NCBI RefSeq assembly: GCF_918797505.1
Contig: NC_092793.1
Location: 69,683,660-69,747,659, forward strand
Direction: 5' to 3'
DNA: 64,000 nt
Source: Bemisia tabaci
Taxonomy: Eukaryota > Arthropoda > Insecta > Hemiptera > Aleyrodidae
The position numbers and the translations under genes are program-made. Below are positions 45,783-56,900 of the stretch, piece after piece. Under the pieces are notes generated by a model that had not been told where the DNA came from, ran no database searches, and saw only the letters and a list, made by a program, of their open reading frames with translations. Numbering within the stretch: position 1 is the first letter of the stretch; each line of letters starts with the position of its first letter.

Positions 45783-45931
45783 AAATAGGCTTTTTAGCCT
45801 TGTTTCCCGTTTTTTCTCCTATGTTTTTGATATCTCTCACAGAACGAGATCAGCGCTTCTCAAAGAGGCGGGGAGGGGGGGGGGGCACAGAAAATCACCC
45901 TATTAAGACGGTCCCGGGGACTTTCTCAATT

Positions 45932-46040
45932 GGACGTATTTCTACGAAACAGAACTATATGCGGGTGGGAAAGATGGGATGCGCTGGATGAGAAACAATG
46001 TAAAAGTGGGCTTGATTCCTTTTGAAGAATTGGAAAAGGG
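45932..46040 (+). mobile_element. Family A long-class fragment
   Basis: GGACGTATTTCTACG, AACAGAACTATATGCGGG and GAAACAATGTAAAAGTGGG match the left third of the ~380-base class. The remainder is missing. Confidence 0.7.
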
Positions 46041-46706
46041 GCCTGAATTTGTCGGCCCTTTCACACGGAGGTGCAGCATCCATCACTGAGTCCAAACTGC
46101 ACCACCGACCAATCAGAGGTACAGAGCCGGACTCAGGTGCAGTAGAGATCTACCTAATTAGATTTAAGCACAGTGGAAGGACCAACAAAATTCGGCCCTG
46201 GTGGAGAATGTGCTCAATCGCCCGATCCGTGAATCGAGGCTAAACGGTTTACAACGCAAGGCTCAAAACACGGTGTGCACTTCGGCAGGCATAGTGTAGG
46301 CAATTTTCACGTCGAAATATGTGAAATGGTGTAGCTTTTGAAGTATTCCTACGATGTTGAAGGCGCTAAATGCGCCTTCAGCGCGACGGATTCGCGACGT
46401 CAGAGATGTCCTTCTGACAGAGTATGTTACAATGTGAGCCCTAAAATACCCCAAATCGTATCAGAAGGTGAGCCTATAGGTGAGCGTAACAAAAAAGAAA
46501 TGTAATCGCGAATTTCAACTACTACAAAATCATATTGATTTCGAGCTCACAGGCGCCTTGTTCTGTTCCTTTCATTGTTGATGCTACTGATTGCGATGAA
46601 AAATTTTTACGTGAAAAATGAAATATTTTGCGTTCGCATACTTTTCAGCTTAAGTTTACTGTTTAAAAGTAAATAATTTCAGAGCCGCCAGCTGAAACAT
46701 TCCTCT

Positions 46707-46970
46707 TGTGCCGTGTCTCCACGGGACGTTTTGTGAGATTCGTCTCAAGTTCGGATCGCAGGATGAAACTTCTGAACTTTTTCCCCGTTAAATAAAACAA
46801 CAAAATTTCTTCTTATTATTTAAAGTTGTTCCTGGGACTCCACAAGGACTCGTAGTAAGCATTGTGATTAGTATTGACTAACTCAATATTTTTCTTAACT
46901 TTGTAAGGGAGGCGTTCCCCCAGGACAAATCCAATGAAACGCCCTTTGAAGAAAAGGCCTCGGAGTGGTG
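46707..46970. mobile_element. Family Q MITE, diverged copy
   Basis: GTGTCTCCACGGGACGTTTT and GAGATTCGTCTCAAGTTC at the left; CAGGACAAATCCAATGAAAC and GCC at the right. Homologous to 48300-48533. Confidence 0.65.
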
Positions 46971-47035
46971 AATCTGATTTCACCCCAAATTCGAAGTGTA
47001 ACCGGTGATCTAGCTGTTGGATCAATGTTCGTTCT

Positions 47036-47310
47036 GCGGGCCGATTATTGAAAATGATAGACAAAGCCATAGACAAAGGAGACAAAATAGATTTGGAGGG
47101 ATCCTATTGGTAGAAGTGGGTAGTTTTAATGGACAAAAGAGGTGGGTAATAGACTAACTAACGGCAACCCACCAGAGACCCGACTGTTAGTCTATCATTT
47201 TCACCCTTTGTCTATAGGAACCACCCATTTCAACCGATAGGATCGCTCCATACTCCCCATGTCTTCCTTGTCTATAGCTTTGTCAATCAATTTCAATAAT
47301 CAGTCCGCAG
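47036..47310. mobile_element. Family B MITE, GTTC duplication
   Basis: TGCGGGCCGATTATTGAAA / TTTCAATAATCAGTCCGCA. Flanked on both sides by GTTC, a possible 4-bp duplication not confirmed in other B copies. Very similar to 32113-32386. Confidence 0.88.
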
Positions 47311-47479
47311 TTCCGGTGTGGATTCACCTCAAGCTGCGCCTGCTGAGAGGTTAAAGTTGTCAAGAGTAAGAGGTGGTAGAACCTGACTCGAGAGGCATTC
47401 TCTTTCGTGTCCGACTGAAATCAGCTCGTGCTCTTTCAGCTGGAGGAACAGGTAACCTCAAACTTGTTCCTCGTCTCAC

Positions 47480-47845
47480 AATCAGCCGGGACTGACACGT
47501 AGCCTTGGCGCTGGGATCTGCGGCGCGTCGTGGAGTACCGTTCGGAAGATTAGCCGGAGTCGGCGCGGCGCCGCTCGGTCGTGGCGTGGCGCGGTGCGGG
47601 CGCGCAAGATGACTAGTGACACACTAAGTCCGATAATCGTGCCTTTGTAATGACTCTGTACACTGTATCTAGCGCCGGCTGCACCGAGTCGCGCGGACGC
47701 GGATCGGTAATACACACCCGCATCTCCAGCCGAACTCGCCCGCACTACCGTCAGCCCGCCACATGCTCCAGGTCCCATAAGGCTTTGCTCTACCGCGTTA
47801 TCGCACACGCAACGTCGCCAAATCGAGGCGTCGTTCAAGTTCAAG
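47480..47845. other. CpG-rich island
   Basis: Dense CpG (for example GGCGCGGCGCCGCTCGG near 47561) with no recognised coding frame. It may be a promoter-type island. Confidence 0.3.
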
Positions 47846-47877
47846 GTATCTGCTCATATTCATAGGTGGACGCATTT

Positions 47878-48286
47878 CTGTCGAACGGAACTATGTGTAT
47901 TATGACGTGAGCTCTGTTATGCATATATTCTTATGGGTCTCAGGGCTCATGTCCAAATGCACATAGTTCCGTTTGGCAGAAATACGTCAAAATAACTGCC
48001 ATTTTTCTTAAACGTGCGTTTAAGTCTCTGAAGGCGGTATTGTGTTCGTCATTTTAAGGCATAGAGATTGCATCGGCGTATGCATTGATAAGCTTAAGCT
48101 GAACTGTTAGCCCTTAATTTGTATTTCTTTTTTCAGTAAAACAAAAAAGAAGAGCTAGATGTGATTGCTCTTTCATTTGTGATTGATTTTCATTAAGAAA
48201 TTAAAAGAACAGCTTTTACGAACACATGTGCATGGTGCATGTCTTGATGCACAATGCACATAGTTTCGTTTAACAGAAGTACGTCC
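47878..48286. mobile_element. Composite element: family A MITE plus captured flank plus second family A end
   Basis: Starts with a full 122-base family A MITE (47878-47989) ending CGTCA exactly as in the copy at 8768-8889. It then carries the same ~235-base right flank as that copy (47994-48228; matches 8894-9128, e.g. AAGGCGGTATTGTGTTCGTC), and closes with a second, partial family A end (ATAGTTTCGTTTAACAG, GTACGTCC). Outer flanks AGGT / AGTT agree at three of four bases, so the whole 409 bases may have moved as one unit. Confidence 0.7.
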
Positions 48287-48299
48287 AGTTGTTCTTTAT

Positions 48300-48533
48300 G
48301 CTTTGTCCCCAAGGAACGTTTCATGGGATTCGTCCCAAGTTAAAATCGTAGGAATGAAACTTTTGGGCTTTTCCCCGTTAAACAAATCAACATTTCTCCT
48401 TCTTTTCTCTGCGTATCTCTTAGGACTCTACTCGGTCCTGTTGTTTGTATTGACTAAATCAAAATGTTCCCAACTTCGCAAGTGAGATTTTTCCCTGGGA
48501 CAAATTCCAAGAAACGTTCCGCGGAGACAAAGC
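48300..48533. mobile_element. Family Q MITE
   Basis: Ends GCTTTGTCCCCAAGGAACG / CGTTCCGCGGAGACAAAGC, inner GGGATTCGTCCCAAG / CTGGGACAAATTCC. 234 bases. It lies 13 bases right of the composite family A element. Confidence 0.75.
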
Positions 48534-49299
48534 CTCAACAACTTCTTTCCTAGAAGGCCCTATTTGGTTCATACCGTGCCTAAGGAGGCCCTCTAAATAA
48601 CATCCTAAAAAGGACATTTTTCGCCAAACTTCAAATTTATACTGCTGAATTTTACTCCGGGTTTCCAAAAATCGTCCTTTTTATGATGTTATGTTGAGGA
48701 TATCCTTGAACTTCCCTTAGTCACAATATAAACCAAATGGGGCCGCCTCAGGGAAGGAACCGTTTAAGGAACGACTATGAATGCGACCCTTAAAAACTAT
48801 CGCTCCTTACCCAATTGTCCGAAATCGTTCTGCTTTTACGTTGAACTAACTTTACTTAATTTTTCCACACGATTTAAGAAGGGCCACATGATTTTCCCCC
48901 TCTCGAAAAAGAGACCATTTACTTTTCAAAGGAGCTCTATGGCATTTATTAAGCGGCTATGTGCGGTTTTGTAATTCGTGGTTCGCTGGCACCCCTAGAC
49001 CAATGATGTCCCCCTAGTATAGTTCCCGTGTATAGTTCCCCTTTGATGGTGAAAAAAGGTGGAATTGTGGAGGCAGAAAACAACTTTTCCCTCTAAGAAA
49101 TCTTTGTAGTAGTATCGAATTTGACTTTGGGAATACTTATGTCCAACAACACTGATCATAGGCCGTAATTTAAGTTTCAGCTGCAAAAAATTCATCAAGC
49201 CACAGAAAAGTTACAGTTTTTGCAGTTCCCTGAAATTTCGAAAACTGGACCTGGTGACCTTCTGATCCTACATGCTTCGCTTTCCTCCTCATTTTTTTG

Positions 49300-49500
49300 C
49301 CCCCTTCTTTCTACCGACCCTCGGCCATGTTGCGATCTGACAGCGACGCGATGATAAAGTTCACCGGCGAAGACCGTTGGCGCGAATCAACATTCCGGTC
49401 CGTTCGGTGCGCGCGTGCGGGCAACACTCGATTAGGAGCCCCTAATTGTTTCTCACGCCGTGGACTTCTTCCCCTTGACTCCGATCGTCTTTAACCATCG
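49300..49500 (+). other. GC-rich island
   Basis: CpG-rich (GCGCGCGTGCGGGCAACAC) with a 65-codon open frame of no recognised family. It may be a promoter-type island. Confidence 0.25.
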
Positions 49501-49668
49501 CGCTTCCTGCTTTCTATCCATCACATTTCTTTTTTCTCAACCAGTTCTTGTTCATTACTTTGGATCATCCCGATGCCACCCACACAGTAAAAACGAGTAG
49601 GAACACACTACTCGTACAGTAAAAACTTTCGGTTTATACCATTGGATTGCTATTTATTTCGGTTAAAT

Positions 49669-50282
49669 GGGCCTGTTGCAAACTTTTGCTAGAGCAAAAA
49701 TAAGAGTTGTTTCTTATAGAGAATGCCTCAAAAATCACGATGAGCACATCGACAAAGTTTGAATGCACTCATAACTTCACAGTCTGCGTAAGAAATTTGC
49801 GGTTTATTGAGCTTCCCGCTTCAAAAACGATACTACGGCACAGGTGAACATTTTGTAAGAGGAGTCGTTCCGTCGTCGGCAATAATCATCATGGCCGACG
49901 CCAATCCGCCAAAACACGTTTGAAGGGACGAGATAACACCTGAACTGGATTAGACCAGATAACAATCGGTGTGTTAACGTTCATATTTTCCACGCCCGAA
50001 TTGATTGACCTTGAACTCTCCTCGAATTACGCGCGGAACTACGCGCAAGCGTCGGCCATGATGAATATCGCCGACGATGGAGCGACTCCTCTAACAAAAT
50101 GTTCACCTGTGCCGTAGTATCGTTTTTGAAGCGGGAAGCTTAAAAAAACGCAAATTTCTTACGCAGATTGTGAAGTTATGAGTGCATTTCAGATTTTGCC
50201 GATGCGCTCATCGTGATTTTTGAGGCATTATCTACAAGAAACAACTCTTATTTTTGCTCTAGCAAAAGTTTGCAACAGGCCC
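49669..50282. mobile_element. 614-bp foldback element with ~220-bp inverted arms
   Basis: GGGCCTGTTGCAAACTTTTG at the left is mirrored by CAAAAGTTTGCAACAGGCCC at the right. Pairing continues through AAATAAGAGTTGTTTCTT, CACGATGAG, GAAGCGGGAAGC, CAGGTGAACATTTTGT and GAGGAGTCG to about 49895 / 50060. The ~160-base centre is unique. Non-coding; a transcript would fold into a long hairpin. Confidence 0.88.
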
Positions 50283-50434
50283 ATTGACCAAATCTCGAGG
50301 TTAAAAAAATTTGAACCCCTTAAAAGCGGGCATGAACGGCTAGGATAGAACCTGGCTCAAGCCTGTGACATTTTAATGCTTTGGCTACGCGCAAGTCGCA
50401 ACGAATTAAAGGAGGTGAGGTAGACCAGCTGATG

Positions 50435-50695
50435 GTTTGAATTGATAGTCAAACCTATAGACAAGAAGACATAGGGAATATAGAGCGATCCTTTTGGTTG
50501 AATTGAGTGGTTCTTACAGACTAAGGGGCTAAATGATAGACTGACTACAGGGTCTCTCCTGGGTTGCTGTTAGTTATTCTATTACTTACCTCCTTTGTCC
50601 ATTGCAACCACCCGCTTCCACCATAGGATCCCTCCATATCCCTTTTGTCTTCTTTGTCTATGGATTTATCTATCAATGTCAACAATCAGCCTGCG
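50435..50695. mobile_element. Family B MITE
   Basis: GAATTGATAGTCAAACC, AGAAGACATAGGGA and GAGCGATCC at the left; GTCTATGGATTTATCTATC and AACAATCAGCCTGCGG at the right. Left terminal bases are degenerate. Confidence 0.75.
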
Positions 50696-51607
50696 GAGCA
50701 CATTAGGTCAGCATGACACTCTGGATGTCTCCGAGTTTTGGATTCGAAGCTTTCGATTGATTTACACGAAAATTTGGCAGAGAAATCAAACACTTTAACT
50801 TGATCTACTCGGGAGAGAATTAATCAAAATTTTGCCTGTTTCAGCATTCTTTTCCTCAGAGGAGAACGCCCATGTTTTAATAGTGAATATTTTATCGCGT
50901 TATTGAAATTTTGAATTTATGGCAGAAATACCACATTACGGCTGCATATTTTAATACGAATTGTCATCTCCAATTTCAGAAGTAGATACAAATTTTACAA
51001 AGCAGCCCGAGACATAGTAGCATGAAAAATACAAGGGGGAAAAACGGGAAACAAGGCCATAATACAACACTAAAAATATTTTTTTTCCCCCTCTCCTCTC
51101 GGATCTTGGCCACAAACATGTAGGTCTCAGGTTCTTTCATCAATAATTTCAGGTTATTTTCCGACTGAAAATGACTCAGTTTTGAGTCGAAAAGTCTCGG
51201 GTTTTTAATTCTGTATTTTAGCCTTGTTTCCCCCCCCCCCCCTGTTTTTTTCATGTTATAATTTAAGAAGCCGAGTTCAAAGTAATGGTGATCTTTTAAG
51301 TTGGAGTGCCTAATGATAGGTGGGTGGTTTGGAAGTCAAGGAAGGATCGGGGATTAGACATGAGGGACCGATGGAAGTAAGTCGGTCAGACCTGCGGTTC
51401 AGCACCGGCAACGGAGTATATTCAGCTCCGGTGGGAGATGTGCGTATTTGCCCCGGTTCAGATTTAAATAGGTCGGAAAACCACTCGCTCCTCCTGGTGG
51501 GGGCGCCGGCGTCGATGTAGTTTAAATACCCCCGTGTTTAATGATCCGGCCCGTTCAATTATCGAGAGCGAGAATATCGCACTCACCCAAGCTCCTGTAC
51601 TGTCACA

Positions 51608-51672
51608 TATCCACGGTGAAACTGCAGAATCGCGTATCTAGGTTTGCGGCGCTGCAGATTTCCCTCCATACT
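51608..51672 (+). mobile_element. Family F left-end fragment
   Basis: CCACGGTGAAACTGCAG and GCGTATCTAGGTTTGCGGC match the family F terminus. The element is then replaced by the CTT/CTC microsatellite. Confidence 0.6.
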
Positions 51673-52090
51673 CTATTCTTCTTCTTCTTCTTCTTCTTCT
51701 TCTTCTTCTTCTTCTCCTCCTCCTCCTCCCTCTTCTTCTTCTACTTCTTCTACTTCTTCTTCTTCTTCTTCTACTTCTTCTTCTTATTCTTCTTCTTCTT
51801 CTTCATCTTCTTCTTCTTCTTCTTCTTCTTCTTCTTCTCCTCCTCCTCCTCCTCCTCCTCCTCCTCCTTCTCCTCCTCCTCCTCCTCCTCCTCCTTCTCC
51901 TCCTCCTCCTTCTCCTTCTCCTGCTCCTGCTCCTCCTGCTCCTGCTCCTGCTCCTGCGCCTCCTTCTCCTCCTTCTCCTCCTTCTTTTCCTCCTCCTTCC
52001 CCTCCTCCTCCTCCTCCTCCTCCTTCTTCTTCTTCTTCTTCTCCTCCTCCTCCTTCTTCTTCTTCTTCTACTTCTTCTTCTTCTTCTGTT
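51673..52090 (+). repeat. CTT/CTC microsatellite, ~420 bp
   Basis: Blocks of CTT, CTC and CTG-containing triplets. All forward frames are open and give poly-Ser, poly-Phe or poly-Pro peptides, which explains two long apparent frames here (51541-52155, 51644-52426). Not coding. Confidence 0.9.
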
Positions 52091-52467
52091 GCTTTATTGG
52101 CTTATATTCCTTATGTGAAACCCACAGTCATCTACAGACAAAATTTCATACTTGATATTATAAGAATTGTAGGGATAAGGAAATGTTTAATAGATAGGGT
52201 AATTTGTTTATTCAAGTCGTCACCATTTTCACGCCTAGAGACCCTTCTACGTGACCTCCTATACCGGGATATACTGGGTCATGGAAATCATTCAAAGTGG
52301 ACATACGGTAGATTTAGGATTTATATTCTTTCTTTTTTTTGGATAAAAAGATTTTGGAAGATTAGGATATTAACTACGAGCCTTTGGAAGTGGATATCGG
52401 ACAGTTTTGTTAAAGAATATAACTAAGAAATAAAAATTATTATAGTCATACTCTATTCTATAAATGA

Positions 52468-52731
52468 AATATCAACGGGGAAACTACCTGACGACGTATC
52501 TCGGTTTGCGACGGCGGAGACTTCCTTTCATACTGCATGGTTTAGATGGACAACTAATCAACGTCAATGCTTGAAAACTGCCGTGATTTTGATTCTCTGT
52601 GTGAAGAAAAAGCTGTGAAAACTTCGAGGGTTGACAGTGGATTGTTCTCCTTCACAAAAATGAAATTGGAGCGGAGATTTTCAAACGCCGAAAACGAGAT
52701 ACGTGGTCTGGTAATTTCATCGTCGATATAT
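52468..52731. mobile_element. Family F MITE
   Basis: ATATCAACGGGGAAACTACC and ACGTATCTCGGTTTGCGAC at the left; GAAAACGAGATACGTGGTC and TTTCATCGTCGATATATT at the right. About 264 bases, as in the intact copy at 26419. Confidence 0.8.
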
Positions 52732-53193
52732 TAGTTAGAAGAATATAGGATACAAAAGGCCGGCTCTTATCAGAATTAGTCTAACGCTGCCTTTCACGTC
52801 GCTGTTTTCCTCCTTATATTAGACTTTCTAATGGCAAACTAAGTAATTTTCTGCTTTGAAAGTTTGTAAGTACCGAGGACAATTTGATCTCTTGCGCCTT
52901 TTTGTCATAAAACCCGAGAGCCGACACTTTTTAATACAGAGTGGCCCAACTCTGATGGGTGAACTTTTGTAGCCGTGCGTTTAAGTCTCCAGACCGCGGT
53001 TTAGCAAACTTTTTTCAACGTGCAAATTTAAGTTCCAATGTTGGTGATGTTACCGAATCCACTCCTTGAAGGTTGATCATATTGTTTTCTCTGAACAAAA
53101 GAGATGCTCTCAGTAAAATAAGTTTTTCTTTGCAGGAAAAAAAATAAGACTGTATTACTTCTTCATAACAGAACGTTTTTTTCCCCTTTCAGA

Positions 53194-53309
53194 ATGACAA
53201 TTTGGAGGTGGCTTCCGGTTTTAGCATGTATTCCTGTTACTTTGTCCATCACCCCAAAGCCAACCAAGTCGGTGGACTCCGACGATTCCTCTCAAGTTTT
53301 GGGATCCAG
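53194..53309 (+). CDS. Serpin with mucin-like extension, exon 1 (signal peptide)
   Basis: This exon supplies the true N-terminus of the large gene that follows. It starts at ATG 53194 and encodes 38 residues plus two bases of the next codon. The protein starts MTIWRWLPVLACIPVTLS, a typical secretory signal peptide with a hydrophobic core and probable cleavage near residue 18, followed by a polar Asp/Ser stretch. The donor is CAG|gtgagt at 53310, and the exon joins in frame (intron phase 2) to the acceptor at 53906-53907. The ATG lies one base after a good acceptor (pyrimidine tract ending in cag at 53190-53192), so a 5' UTR exon probably lies upstream, not identified here. Seen directly: signal peptide, splice sites and frame. 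Inferred: that this is the initiator exon. Confidence 0.8.
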
Positions 53310-53907
53310 GTGAGTCTATGCGTCAGATATTATGAAAAAGATTTTTTAACGTTTTGAAACTTTTAACAAGGCTTCAAAGGCAAGGCATCAAAATTGAGCG
53401 GTGTGGGTTTTTTTTTTCATATTCGAACAGAGGAATATACTAAAATTTCAATTTTTGAAAAGTTAAACAGACTTATCAGATCACGATTAGTTGGGTTCGC
53501 TTAGTTTAAAAAGCATTGAGAACATTGACTTTACATGTAGGTAGGATAAATTGCATCTCAGCAATTTGAAGGCGCCTCATGGCTTTTGTCATGATCAAGT
53601 GTGTTGTTTGCGGGTATTGAATTCATCATGCGTTAAAATTCAGCGTTTATTTTTGTAACTGTGTTCGATGGAGATTTTCTCTTCTATCACAATCATTTCA
53701 TTTAGAAAATTGAATGTCATGCAAGATAGGAAAATCGTCATTTCTTTATCTAAATGACTGATGAATCTAACCGCAACTATTCGTAGTAATATGAGCAAAA
53801 GTCAAACTCTTTAGAATATTACCTAGTGCTTGAAAATTAGTAAGTTTTTGACAGCCATAGCGTATGCCTTGATAAAATAATTTATTGTTGTTCGTTTTAT
53901 GTTTTAG
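53310..53907 (+). other. Intron 1 of the serpin gene
   Basis: A 598-base phase-2 intron with donor gtgagt and acceptor gttttag. It is AT-rich and I see no repeat family or open frame in it. Confidence 0.75.
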
Positions 53908-56900
53908 CGTTGTCACTTCCGTATCAGTAATCATGGACCATGGGAACGGAACAAAAACGATATTTCCAGAAATTCCTGGACAAGTTCAGCCACGACCGAA
54001 TATCGTTGGGAGTCCTGGCAACATGCTGGAGCCTGATCGCTACGAGTTTTACACGTTTGACGAAACGGGAGATTTGGTCAAGAGACTTATGACTCTTGAG
54101 GAGATTCAAGGCCTAATCGCCGGCGGGGATAGCGAGGGTATCGTTGGCGAAGCTTCTGCTCCGACTTATTATCACGAGAGCATGGCAGCGCTGCCGGACG
54201 AGCAAACCCATATTGCCGCAAACGATTTCGACTCGTCGTCCAACAGCCAAGGTGTTCACAAAGTGGTCGAGAGCGTTCAGAATGTCCTCAAATCAGAGTT
54301 AGCTGCTACTCAATCGAAACCTTATCCAAAACCCATGATGGATCTTCATCCCAATCCAGAATGGAGCATCCTTTTGCCAGGATTACTCGGAGATAATTCG
54401 GACGAGTCTCTGCCGCCCTCCGATATTAATCATTTGGGAGATCTATCTTCCATGGCCTCGGAAAATAGCTATTATCAATCAACACCGAACTCGGTTTCCG
54501 AAAATTTTGACTCGAACGATGACAAGTACCAGAAGACGCAGCAAACGATTATTCATTACATCCCAATCGAGAACGTGCCCATAAAATCTTCAGGGAAAAA
54601 GCCGGGTAAGGTGCCTGTGTCGTCAACTACTACTAAAATTAATGAGATAAAGTCTCCAATGGTCTCCACAGAAAAATATTCCCAAAGTTCGCCAACTACA
54701 ATTAAATATGGCTCCTCTTCGACGACAGAAAAATATATATATCCACCGAGCACAACTTTCGGCAAGTACAGTTATGCCAGCTCTTCTAATACAGAAAAAC
54801 CAACTTCTTCCCATCATTCTTTAGAAAAGTTGAACTACTCTAGTCCGCCGAACTCTTTGAACGATAAATTGAGCTACTCTAGCACGTCCACCTTTTCGAA
54901 TGATAAATATAACTATCCCAGCGTCTCCAACGCTTTAAACGAAAAAGAAACACAGTCTACGTCGTCAAACTTTTATAATGAGAAGATGAGTTACTCAAAT
55001 CCACCGAGCACTATTAATGATCGATTCATATCCTCCAGTTCAACTTCAGATAAGAATAAAAACCATATTTCACATTCAACTGAGAAAATACAACACCTGA
55101 CTCCGAGTACAGAACAATATTTTTACACCGGCCCGAGCACAGAGAAAAAATACTTTTCAAATTACCAGACGCCTACCACTGAGAAACTTCATTATTCAAG
55201 TTATACAACTGATAAGCAGCACGCCCCCACAGGAACTACAGAAAATAAGTATTTCTCATCCCTTAGTTCTCCTAGTTCCTTAGTGGAAAATAATGGACAA
55301 CCTAATTTATCTACTGAGGGAAGTTATGTCACAATATCAACTTCAGAAAAGCACTATTTGACAAACTCAATTAAAGATAAAATAAAAAATTCAACGCCTA
55401 GCCCCGACAAAACTTCGCAATCCACGCAAAACACAAACACACACTCAAGTTCGACTAATAATAAATACACGCCTTTTGGACACAGTTCAGAAAAACCAAT
55501 GCATCAGTCACAAAATACCGATAGAAATAATTACGTGATGCACAGCACTGAAAAATACGTGCATACGCTCTCAAATTCAAATAAATTTGACCATGCACCT
55601 TTATCCTCCATCAAAACAGATCTAGTTAGTTCCACAGAGAAGTTCAGTCCTGTCTCCTTTTCTGCAAAACCATCTTCGACGACAAACAAATACTATACGA
55701 CACCAAAACCAGAGTATCCTTCTTTCAGCTCTGAAAAATTACAAGCCATACATAACTCATCGCCGAGTTTCTATTACATGAAAGAATCAACTGCGTCACC
55801 CTCAGTCACATCGACAACTTATTCTACTCCATTTAAAACACAATCTATCTCATTGAACGATGAAATGGCTGCATCATTATCAGATGTTATTTCTCAAATG
55901 ACTGCTCAACCTTCCAGTGTCACGAATCACCTCTCGACAATTCTAGTTCCGACAACATCTAAAACGTCCATTCAGTACCATTCGAGCTCAAATAAGCAAC
56001 CAGATAAGTATGCTACTAAATTCGCCTCTCATACGACACCGATGGTAACAACAGCACCGATCTCGCACAGTACAACAACCGCTCAACCGTATTTCACAAA
56101 AACCACCACTTATAATAAACTTTCAACGTTCAACAATTTCACCAAAATAAAGCCAATGTTCACGACTTCTAATAGAATTAATCCATCTACCACTCATTCG
56201 CAGTTCCAAAATAAGGTCTCCTCTCCTTACCCATCAACCATCGATCAAACGAGAAAGCAACCCTCGTCAACGAATAAAATCGCTACAAATGATGTACCAT
56301 TCTCATCTAGCTCAAATAGGATTGTGCAATACAATTATTCTGCAGACTTTCGAAATAATCCCACGACAATATCTGCCGCGACGTCATCACCGTCTGTTTC
56401 TACCGGTGCCACGGCCAGCTCCTCAAGAAAACCAGCATCATCTACCACAGAAGCACCAACAGTGATCATAGCCGCTACCACTACGTCATCAACAACAACA
56501 TCAACCACCACAACAACTGCACCTCCCAAGACAAATGTGATGACTTCACCAGTAACGACTCCATCGAAGCCTAGTGTCTCTTATAAGAAACCCTCGGTTC
56601 CACTAACGAAAATTGCTGTATCAACAACTGCTCCTACCTCAGCTCAGCAGCAGTCTTTGAAAACAAACTCTGCCTCGACCTCCATATCATCGACTCCAAC
56701 CACCCGGCCATCAGAGTCAGGGTCAACTTTGGACTTAAAAAGCAAACATGGAAGTCAAAATTCAACGCAACAGAAAGTAGAAACCTCTTATACAAAACTT
56801 CCGACTTTATCAAAAGTAACTGAGAAACCAGTGCTACGGCCTATAGTTTTGAATAAAACCTCCAACACAACGGCTGTGCGAGACTCGGCGTCACATGCAC

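Larger units (their letters stand above)
44573..46405. repeat. Large inverted repeat, ~260-bp arms, enclosing a CpG-rich block
   Basis: Arm 44678-44937 is repeated inverted at 46109-46370 with roughly 90% identity by eye (shared GTGCACACCGTGTTTTGAGC, TAATTAGGTAGATCTCTACT, CCTCTGATTGG). Short GACGTCGCGAAT matches extend it outward. Between the arms lie a family B scrap (44963-44997), a CpG-rich block (45060-45480), a complete family A MITE and a truncated long family A copy. It could be a foldback-type element or two inverted copies of one repeat. Confidence 0.75.

Noticed and set aside
51541..52426. Long open frames with poly-Ser, poly-Phe and poly-Pro products
   Set aside because: They are translations of the CTT/CTC microsatellite, where several frames are open by composition.
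53885..53907. Start of the large serpin frame at TTG 53885 and read-through to 59713
   Set aside because: Both ends lie in introns. Consensus splice sites and frame-compatible exons on either side give the better model.
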